DNA of 64,000 nucleotides from Desulfobacterales bacterium. Lineage in GTDB: Bacteria > Desulfobacterota > Desulfobacteria > Desulfobacterales > Desulfolunaceae. Shown here piece after piece: positions 57,046 through 64,000 of the stretch. The position numbers and the translations under genes were made by a program. Location of the stretch: positions 1 to 64,000 of the forward strand of contig JAKSCC010000294.1 in the NCBI GenBank assembly GCA_022360815.1, given 5' to 3'. The notes under the pieces were generated by a model. The model saw only the letters and a list, made by a program, of their open reading frames with translations. It was not told the DNA's origin and did not search any database. The number at the start of each line of letters is the position of its first letter. Within the stretch, counting starts at the first letter, position 1.

Positions 57046-58197
57046 ATGGACCCCATCAAAGTACTGGTGGTTGACGATACCATTTTATACCGCAAAGTGA
57101 TCGGCGATGTAATCAACTCCATCCCCAACGCCAAGGTGTGCGGCACAGCGGCAAATGGTCGGTTCGCCCTGGCCAAAATCGACACACTCAAACCCGACCT
57201 CATCACCTTGGATATTGAAATGCCAGAGATGAACGGTTTGGAGCTTCTTGAAGAGCTTGCTCGAAAGGAAAAAAAGCTGCCCCGCATCATCATGGTCTCT
57301 ACCCTCACAACCAAAGGGGGAGACATGACCATTCGCGCTCTGGAGCTAGGAGCTTTTGACTTTATCACAAAGCCCCAAACCGGAACCGCGGCCGAGAACA
57401 CGGAGCGCATCCGCACCCAGCTCACCCCCGTGGTTTCGGCCTTGATCCAAGAGAAAAAATTTCGTTCCCGGCTTCAAAGCGCGCGATCCACCCTTTCCAA
57501 AGCTTACCTTAAAAGGCCAGGAAATAGCCCAGGCGCCCAGGACGACGCAAAGTCCAAGCCCCGTTGCGCCGCAGTCCCACTGCCTCGGATTCAAAAAGCT
57601 TCCTCAGCCCGTCCCAAGCGCAAGGCAGAGGTGGTGGCCATCGGCATCTCCACAGGAGGCCCCAACGCCCTGGCCACCATGCTGCCCAAACTGCCCGCTC
57701 ACATTGGGGTTCCCATCCTCATTGTGCAGCATATGCCGCCGGTTTTCACCAAATCCCTTGCGACAAGTCTCAACAACAAATGCGCCATTGAGGTCAAAGA
57801 GGCCGAAGATGGCGATCTCTTAAAGCCGGGGCTGGCCCTTCTCGCTCCGGGCGGAAAACAGATGCGTGTGGAAGCCCATCAAGATGGCATGCATCGCTTG
57901 GTACGCATCACCGATGACCCGCCTGAAAACAGTTGCAAACCTTCAGCCGATTACCTTTTCCGCTCTGTGGCCCATCACTATGTGGGCCGAGCCACCGGTA
58001 TCATCATGACCGGCATGGGCCAGGATGGGTTCAAGGGGCTTTGCACCATGCAAGAAAACGGGGCCTGGATTCTGGGTCAAAACGAAGCGAGCTGCACCGT
58101 TTACGGCATGCCCAAAGCCCCGGCAGAAGCCGGAATCCTCGACCGGGTGATCCCCCTTCACGGCATGGCCCAGGCCCTTCTCGACACCCTGAAGTAG
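57046..58197 (+). CDS. cheB: protein-glutamate methylesterase CheB
   Basis: REC domain then IGISTGGPNALATMLPKLP and MTGMGQDGFKG. Confidence 0.95.
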   Translation: MDPIKVLVVDDTILYRKVIGDVINSIPNAKVCGTAANGRFALAKIDTLKPDLITLDIEMPEMNGLELLEELARKEKKLPRIIMVSTLTTKGGDMTIRALELGAFDFITKPQTGTAAENTERIRTQLTPVVSALIQEKKFRSRLQSARSTLSKAYLKRPGNSPGAQDDAKSKPRCAAVPLPRIQKASSARPKRKAEVVAIGISTGGPNALATMLPKLPAHIGVPILIVQHMPPVFTKSLATSLNNKCAIEVKEAEDGDLLKPGLALLAPGGKQMRVEAHQDGMHRLVRITDDPPENSCKPSADYLFRSVAHHYVGRATGIIMTGMGQDGFKGLCTMQENGAWILGQNEASCTVYGMPKAPAEAGILDRVIPLHGMAQALLDTLK

Positions 58198-58277
58198 CAG
58201 CCCTGTCTAAAAGGGCCTTTGAAAAGTTTTGACGCAGGCCAACGCCTGCCCCACACCTCCATCGCAAAGCAGGTTTG

Positions 58278-59159
58278 ATGAACAGATTAAAAGTGACCCC
58301 CAGCGAATTTCAAGCGCTGTCTCAGTACATCTATGCCATCTCAGGGATCACCCTTCCCCCCGGCAAGGAGTACCTTATTGAAACGCGCTTGGGCCAACTG
58401 GCTGCAGAGTATGGCTGCAACTCCTACCAGGCGTTTCTTTTAAAGGCTCGCACCCACTCTGGTGGAGAACTTGAACGCCGTATTGTGGATGCCATCTCCA
58501 CCAACGAAACCTACTTTTTCAGGGATAACGCCCCATTTTCCCTTCTTCAGCACAAAATCATTCCCGATATTATTGATCGGAAAAGTAAAAACGGAGTACG
58601 CCCTTCCTTGAGTATCTGGAGCTGTGCTTGCTCCACGGGCCAAGAGATCTACAGTACAGCCATTGCTCTGCGTGAGCTGGGCCTGCACTCCGGAAAATGC
58701 GATCTGCATTTGGTGGCCACCGACATCTCCGATGCCGCCATATCCCGAGCCAGCTATGGCCTTTACAGCCAATTTGAAGCCTCCCGAGGCCTTTCGGAAA
58801 CACGCCGAAATCGCCATTTTACCCCTCAGGGGGAAGGCTTTCGCATCAACGATGAAATCCGTGCCATGGTCTCCTTTCAAAAGCTCAACCTGCTGCGCCC
58901 CCACACCGGCATTGGCAAATTTGACATCATCCTTTGCCGCAATGTGGCCATCTACTTCACTCGGGAAGATCGCCTGCGCCTTTTTAAAGATCTCTCCAGA
59001 CATTTAAACGAAAAGGGATCCCTTCTCATCGGTTCCACCGAGTCCCTCTCCCAGGAGGAGACCCCCTTTGAGCCTCAACGCTACCTCAACACAACCTTCT
59101 ATCAACTGCCCGATGCCTCACTTGAAGATTTCCAGTTTGCAAGAACGGCCAATGGATAA
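58278..59159 (+). CDS. cheR: chemotaxis protein methyltransferase CheR
   Basis: SIWSCACSTGQEIYSTAI SAM motif, FDIILCRNVAIYF, LIGSTESLS. Confidence 0.95.
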   Translation: MNRLKVTPSEFQALSQYIYAISGITLPPGKEYLIETRLGQLAAEYGCNSYQAFLLKARTHSGGELERRIVDAISTNETYFFRDNAPFSLLQHKIIPDIIDRKSKNGVRPSLSIWSCACSTGQEIYSTAIALRELGLHSGKCDLHLVATDISDAAISRASYGLYSQFEASRGLSETRRNRHFTPQGEGFRINDEIRAMVSFQKLNLLRPHTGIGKFDIILCRNVAIYFTREDRLRLFKDLSRHLNEKGSLLIGSTESLSQEETPFEPQRYLNTTFYQLPDASLEDFQFARTANG

Positions 59160-59336
59160 AAAAGCTCAATCCTGGCACCCCACTTCACCCATGCAATCAA
59201 TTGATTTTTAGTTGTCCCTTCCGTATGATGCTCACAGAATTCAAATCCGGGTGGACCAAATCCAGTCCACCCTTTTTAAAAAAACCTGTGCTGTTGCAGC
59301 CAGGCCCACCATCACACAAGGGGTTCTGTCCTTACC

Positions 59337-61265
59337 TTGAGCCAACGCTTCGCCATATGCATTGCCGCCACACTGATCCTAGCCGTCTCCGCTGGTATTC
59401 TCACGGGGTATGCCGTCGGCACCTTTAGAGACCTTCCCCAAATTGAAGCCTTAAAGTCCTTCAAACCCTCAACGGTCAGTCGGGTTTACGGCGCAAAGGG
59501 AACCCTTCTTGCCGAGTTCTACTCACAAAAACGCGAACCGGTTCCCATTACTGTGGTGCCCACCCGTCTCAAGCAAGCCATCATCAACACCGAAGACCGA
59601 AACTTCTACAACCACAATGGTGTGGATTTAAGAGGGATTGCTCGAGCCATTGTCAAAGACATCATCGCTCGAGATTTTGTAGAGGGCGCCAGCACCATCA
59701 CCCAGCAACTGGCCAAAACCCTTTTTCTGACCCGCGAAAAGAGCCTCCAACGAAAACTTCGAGAGGCGATCCTCGCCTTTCAGCTGGAGCGCCGCTATAC
59801 CAAAGACGAAATTTTAGAGCTCTACCTCAACCAGATCTACTTTGGCAGCGGGGCCTACGGAGTGGAATCTGCTTCTCAAATCTACTTCGGCAAAGGGGTC
59901 TCCCATCTGACTCTGGCCGAGTCTGCCCTTCTGGCCGGACTCCCCAAATCCCCTTCCAGATACTCGCCCAGGGTGAGTCCTGAAAAGGCGATTCGACGCA
60001 GAAATATCGTGCTCGCCATGCTTCACAAAAACCACCGCATCACAGAGTCCGACTACAAAGAGGCCTTGAACGAGCGTCTGAACCTTACCGAAACCCGTGG
60101 CCGCATCTACAAGGCCCCCTACTTCATAGATTATCTTAAAAGGGAGCTTGCCGATATTGTGGGAATTGAACGCCTCTATCAGCAAGGCCTCACCATCTAC
60201 ACCACCTTGGATGCCTCGGTCCAGGAGCAGGCCGAAGCCTCCCTTTCCCGCCATCTGGACCGACTTAAGGTCCGAATGAAAAGAAATCGCATCAAATCCC
60301 CCTCACCCCAGGCAGCCTTTGTGGCCATTGATGTCCAAAACGGAGCCATCCTTGCCATGGCAGGTGGAAAGGATCACAAAAAAAGCCCCTTCAACCGGGC
60401 AACTCGGGCCAAACGTCAGCCTGGTTCCTCCTTCAAAGCCTTTGTCTACGGGTTGGCTGTGGAGCGAGGATACGCCCAAAACCGCTTGATTTTAGACTCT
60501 CCAGTCTCCTACTCTATGGGGAAAGGAAAAAAGCCCTGGCAACCCCGAAACTTTTCCAAGGGGTATAGCGGAGAGATCACCTTGCGAAAAGCCCTGGCCC
60601 TCTCCAAAAACACCCCGGCCGTCCGCCTTACAGACACCCTGGGGGTTGCCAATGTGGCCGCTTTTGCCAAACGCATGGGCATCGCCTCACCACTGGCCAA
60701 CAACCTCTCCTTGGCCCTGGGCACCTCTGAAACAACCCTTCTCGAGATGACCAGCGCCTACAGTGTTTTTCCAAACCAAGGTATCTTTTCATCACCCACA
60801 TGTATTTCACGCATTGAAAATCGGGAGGGTCGTGTGATCTGGGAAGGGCACGCCTCTCAACGGGTGGCGCTTTCTCGAAAAAATGCAGCCATCATCACCG
60901 ATATGCTTTCGGCCGTGGTTAAAGAGGGGACGGGGAAAAAAGCGTACAACCCCAAACGCCCCATGGCCGGAAAAACAGGAACCACCGACAGCTATCGGGA
61001 CGCTCTTTTTATTGGATTTTCACCTTATGTGGCGGCTGGAGTCTGGGTGGGAAACGACGACTACACCCCTTTGGGGCATCTGGAGACCGGTGCCCGGGCT
61101 GCCCTTCCCATTTGGATTGATCTGATGAATGCCACCTGGAAAAATCGAGCCCCTGCCCAGTTTGATACCCCGGACGGCACGCAGAAACAGAGCATGGACC
61201 CTGTAACCGGAAAATCTCCCAGCCCCAAAAAACAAGCCACCATCGCTCTTTTCAAAACACCCTAA
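59337..61265 (+). CDS. penicillin-binding protein 1A family (transglycosylase/transpeptidase)
   Basis: TTG start; EDRNFYNHNGVDLRGIARA, GASTITQQLAKTLFLTREKS, KRQPGSSFKAFVYG, KNTPAVRL, GKTGTTDSYRDALFIG. Confidence 0.93.
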   Translation: MSQRFAICIAATLILAVSAGILTGYAVGTFRDLPQIEALKSFKPSTVSRVYGAKGTLLAEFYSQKREPVPITVVPTRLKQAIINTEDRNFYNHNGVDLRGIARAIVKDIIARDFVEGASTITQQLAKTLFLTREKSLQRKLREAILAFQLERRYTKDEILELYLNQIYFGSGAYGVESASQIYFGKGVSHLTLAESALLAGLPKSPSRYSPRVSPEKAIRRRNIVLAMLHKNHRITESDYKEALNERLNLTETRGRIYKAPYFIDYLKRELADIVGIERLYQQGLTIYTTLDASVQEQAEASLSRHLDRLKVRMKRNRIKSPSPQAAFVAIDVQNGAILAMAGGKDHKKSPFNRATRAKRQPGSSFKAFVYGLAVERGYAQNRLILDSPVSYSMGKGKKPWQPRNFSKGYSGEITLRKALALSKNTPAVRLTDTLGVANVAAFAKRMGIASPLANNLSLALGTSETTLLEMTSAYSVFPNQGIFSSPTCISRIENREGRVIWEGHASQRVALSRKNAAIITDMLSAVVKEGTGKKAYNPKRPMAGKTGTTDSYRDALFIGFSPYVAAGVWVGNDDYTPLGHLETGARAALPIWIDLMNATWKNRAPAQFDTPDGTQKQSMDPVTGKSPSPKKQATIALFKTP

Positions 61266-61309
61266 AAAATTTGATTGCCAAGCGGTAAGGGGTTGCTGCA
61301 AACAAAAAG

Positions 61310-62002
61310 CTACTTGCAGAGCTTGCACAAAGGATTTTCCCGAGTGCACCCAAACCGGGACATTCGCTCTCCGGCTTCGATGTAGTGCTCTCGGAGTGCG
61401 TGCTCAATGGTGTGGGGATCTCGGGTTGTGACGGCATCAAGAATGCGCTTGTGGCGATCCCAAACCGTTCTTGGTGAGAATAGATTTCGCCAATGACGAA
61501 AGAGAAGAAACTTGGAGAGCCCATGGCAGTAACGCCTGGAAAGCTCAATAAGAAGGGTGTTGTCTGTTCGTGAGAAGAGAATTTCATGGAACCGGTCGTC
61601 CAGAGCAGGCATATGATCGGCCGCCGTCTCCATGGAAGCCACCTGTTCCATGCGCTCGACCACCTCTGAAAGTGCCTTGAGGTCGTCACCGGTAAATCGC
61701 TCAATTGATCCGGCAACAGCGGCCCCTTCCAGCACGCCACCGGTAAAATAGCTCTCTTTGATCTGCTTTTTGGTCAGGCAGTTGATAAACTTGCCCTTTT
61801 GGGGAATGGAGATGATAAGCCCTTCACGGGCCAACATCTGAAGCGCTTCTCGAACCGGAGCACGGCTGATGGAGAGGGTAGCGGCCACATGCACCTCGTT
61901 GACTTTGTCGCCGGGGTTCAAGCTTCCTTCCAAGATGGATCGCTTGATGTACTCCGTCACCTGTTCGCTGTATGTCTTGATTTCCTGCGTCATCTCTCTC
62001 AT
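61310..62002 (-). CDS. GntR-family (FCD) transcriptional regulator
   Basis: wHTH VNEVHVAATLSISRAPVREALQMLAREGLI; FCD-like domain; Cys-rich C-terminus. Confidence 0.9.
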   Translation of the reverse strand: MREMTQEIKTYSEQVTEYIKRSILEGSLNPGDKVNEVHVAATLSISRAPVREALQMLAREGLIISIPQKGKFINCLTKKQIKESYFTGGVLEGAAVAGSIERFTGDDLKALSEVVERMEQVASMETAADHMPALDDRFHEILFSRTDNTLLIELSRRYCHGLSKFLLFRHWRNLFSPRTVWDRHKRILDAVTTRDPHTIEHALREHYIEAGERMSRFGCTRENPLCKLCK

Positions 62003-62224
62003 CTATCCTTTTGTGGCAAAGGGATCACCGCAAATAGAAGGTTCACGATAGGGGTCCCGGCTCAGGTCGCCACCATTCTATGCATCAATTTATCGAGGAT
62101 ATCAACTGAAAGTCATCCCTCTATAGCATTATCAGCTACAGCGTCTCACGAGAAGAGATGTTTGAACCGAAGCCTCGCCTTCTGTCTCAATCTGCCGCTT
62201 TATGTAAACGCCGCAGCTGCTAAA

Positions 62225-62254
62225 AATCCCCTGCCCGACACCGGACAGGGGATT
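62225..62254 (-). terminator. intrinsic terminator downstream of the PLP enzyme gene
   Basis: Minus strand AATCCCCTGTCCGGTGTCGGGCAGGGGATTTTTA. Confidence 0.85.
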
Positions 62255-62323
62255 GCATCTCTATCTCTAATTATAGAGAGAAACGACCGCTTCGGGACTG
62301 CCTTCTACCCGAAACACATGGAA

Positions 62324-63325
62324 TTACCCACGAAACGTATCGAGGTAAGCATAGAGGGCAGGAGAGCCACCCGTGTGCAGGAAGAGCACATTGGAACCCT
62401 CGGGGAAGGCACCTTTGCGCACGAGGTCGATAAGGCCTGCAGCCACTTTACCGGTGTAGACAGGGTCGAGGAGGATCGCCTCTTCTTTGGCGAAAAGCTT
62501 GACAGCCTCAATCATGCCTTCGGTGGGAAGAGAGTAACCGGGGCCCACGTAGTCGCCGTAGCAGCAGACATCTTCCTTGGCAACCCCGCCTTTCACACCC
62601 AGAAGCTCAGCGGTCTTCTCAGCAAGACCGTGAACAATCTCTTCCTGAACTTCTTTGGTTCGAGAAACGTTTATACCGGAAACAGCGATACCGGAGTTGG
62701 TACCCACCATGCCTGTGATCATACCCGCATGGGTACCGGCAGAACCGGAAGGAACCACCACGTGATCGATAGAAAGGTCCATGGTATTGAGCTGATTCAT
62801 CATCTCTTCGGCGCAGGCCGCGTAACCCAAAGCACCAATGGGGTTGGAGGCACCACCAGGCACGATGTAGGGCTTTTTGCCAGCAGCACGAAGCTCTTCA
62901 GCGGTCTTCTCCATCTCAGCCATCATGTCGGATCCGCCTGCAACACAGCGACGGGTTTTGACATTGAGAAGTTCAAAGAGAAAGTTGTTGCCGGATGCAT
63001 CTTCTTTGAAGGTGCCCTTAACGCGCTCTTCCAGAACCAAGTGGCACTCAAGGCCCTCTTTGGCGGCCCAGGAGGCGGTAAGGCGGCAGTGGTTGGACTG
63101 CACCGCACCACAGGTGATGATGGTGTCGGCACCTTTTTCCAGAGCGTCGGCGATGCAGAAGTCGAGCTTACGGGTCTTGTTGCCACCGGAAGCACCAGGA
63201 AGAAGGTCATCACGCTTTACGTAGAGATTGACCTTTCCGCCAAGGGCTTTGCTTAAGTTTTTCATGGGCTCAATGGGGGTCTGACCCTGGAGATAACCGC
63301 GACGGGGAAACTTGGTAAAATTCAT
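62324..63325 (-). CDS. PLP-dependent D-cysteine desulfhydrase / L-cysteate sulfo-lyase (CuyA)-like / ACC deaminase family
   Basis: GGNKTRKLDFCIADAL PLP-Lys region, TCGAVQSNHCRLTA, VVPSGSAGTHAGM, LFLHTGGSPALYAY. Confidence 0.85.
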   Translation of the reverse strand: MNFTKFPRRGYLQGQTPIEPMKNLSKALGGKVNLYVKRDDLLPGASGGNKTRKLDFCIADALEKGADTIITCGAVQSNHCRLTASWAAKEGLECHLVLEERVKGTFKEDASGNNFLFELLNVKTRRCVAGGSDMMAEMEKTAEELRAAGKKPYIVPGGASNPIGALGYAACAEEMMNQLNTMDLSIDHVVVPSGSAGTHAGMITGMVGTNSGIAVSGINVSRTKEVQEEIVHGLAEKTAELLGVKGGVAKEDVCCYGDYVGPGYSLPTEGMIEAVKLFAKEEAILLDPVYTGKVAAGLIDLVRKGAFPEGSNVLFLHTGGSPALYAYLDTFRG

Positions 63326-63395
63326 GGCTCTGAATCTTCCTTCTCAAAAAGAAAATGATTGTATTCAATAAAGAGACGGGAGGTGACCCGCTCTA

Positions 63396-63409
63396 AAATG
63401 TCGACATTT
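63396..63409. promoter_or_regulatory. palindrome AAATGTCGACATTT, candidate GntR operator
   Basis: Perfect 14-bp palindrome about 70 bp upstream of the PLP enzyme start. Confidence 0.5.
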
Positions 63410-63566
63410 AACATGACGATTTTCATACCCCCCTCACCCCCCAATGTCAAAGTTTTTTTCTGATGCATTTCATAAAATTTTCTCCACACCTGCCCATCCA
63501 CTTGCCTCAGTGTTCCTCACCTGTCTCCCATGCCCTATTTTTTACAAGACTTGGATACTTCTTTTT

Positions 63567-63583
63567 GATAATAATTACCATTA
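63567..63583. promoter_or_regulatory. Fur/PerR-box-like site
   Basis: GATAATAATTACCATTA upstream of the Fur-family gene. Confidence 0.4.
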
Positions 63584-63643
63584 ACATCTAACAGAGCCAC
63601 ACACTAACGATAACCATTCCCAGCAATAAGTATTGAGGCGGCC

Positions 63644-64000
63644 ATGAACGAGCCTCTGATCGAAAGAAAAAAAAAGACAAAAATGAAAGAGAAACTGGGC
63701 GGTATTCGGCTCACCAGCCAAAGAAAAGCCATCTTAGAAACCGTCCAAGGCATGTGCACCCACCCCACGGCAGACGAAGTCTACCAAAAAATAAGGGGTT
63801 CACTCCCTAAAGTAAGCCTCGCAACGGTCTACAGAAACTTAGAGAACCTTTCCGAAGCGGGCTTCATTCGAAAAGTGGAGCACGCAGGCACCGCCAAGCG
63901 CTTTGACGGCAACCTCGCTCCGCACCAACACATTCGATGCATTCGCTGCGGAACGATTGAGGATGTCCATGAGTCCCCGGAGATGACTGAGATGGTTGCA
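63644..64000 (+). CDS. Fur/PerR-family transcriptional regulator (3' truncated by window)
   Basis: LTSQRKAILETVQGMCTHPTADEVYQKIRGSLPKVSLATVYRNLENLSEAGFIRKVEHAGTAKRFDGNLAPHQHIRCIRCGTIED. Confidence 0.92.
   Translation, partial: MNEPLIERKKKTKMKEKLGGIRLTSQRKAILETVQGMCTHPTADEVYQKIRGSLPKVSLATVYRNLENLSEAGFIRKVEHAGTAKRFDGNLAPHQHIRCIRCGTIEDVHESPEMTEMVA

Noticed and set aside
61799-63256. 485-aa plus-strand ORF overlapping the GntR and PLP-enzyme genes
   Set aside because: Spans two genes and a terminator on the other strand; His/Gly-rich artefact.
1-64000. CRISPR arrays, tRNA/rRNA genes, transposases, prophage or restriction-modification genes
   Set aside because: Looked for by eye (regular direct repeats, GGTTCRANTCC-type T-arms, integrase/transposase motifs) and none found; a tRNAscan/CRISPR finder run would be needed for certainty.

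Overview
This 64 kb chromosomal window is gene-dense and most likely comes from an anaerobic Desulfobacterota (delta-proteobacterial) genome. The taxonomic call is an inference from gene content: class III RNR, ORP/NifX-type MinD ATPases, an octaheme cytochrome and TRAP transporters. No rRNA, tRNA, CRISPR array, transposase or prophage was recognised. From left to right the window contains: a galactonate/sugar-acid locus (dgoK partial, dgoD, an IlvD/Edd dehydratase, a FadR-type regulator, a TRAP transporter); an operon of an MFS transporter and two MttB-family methyltransferases with a divergent PAS-sigma54 activator; a sulfotransferase and APS kinase; a putative YopT/C58-like cysteine protease; a FnIII/Calx-beta exported protein; a phosphoribosyltransferase, a C45-type acyltransferase, a SEC-C methionine aminopeptidase and a tandem flavodoxin-fold protein; a second TRAP operon; two DUF4124 proteins, one with a retropepsin-like domain; an XRE-cupin regulator with an AMP-forming acyl-CoA ligase; a sigma54-controlled octaheme cytochrome/cytochrome b pair; an ORP-like MinD/NifX/DUF134 operon; minCDE-crp; alr; nrdDG; a candidate structured ncRNA; ccdA and thioredoxin; cheA-cheW-cheB-cheR; PBP1A; a GntR regulator and D-cysteine desulfhydrase/CuyA-like gene; and a partial Fur/PerR gene. 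The observations I rate highest are: (1) a two-copy intergenic element with conserved sequence blocks and apparently covarying hairpins, in the same orientation about 60 nt upstream of the YopT-like gene and of the thioredoxin gene (candidate cis-regulatory RNA); (2) the YopT-like protease itself; (3) a roughly 225-nt structured RNA candidate upstream of nrdD; (4) a three-copy REP-like intergenic element; and (5) several clear dyad operators and a near-consensus sigma54 promoter with an enhancer-like repeat cluster.
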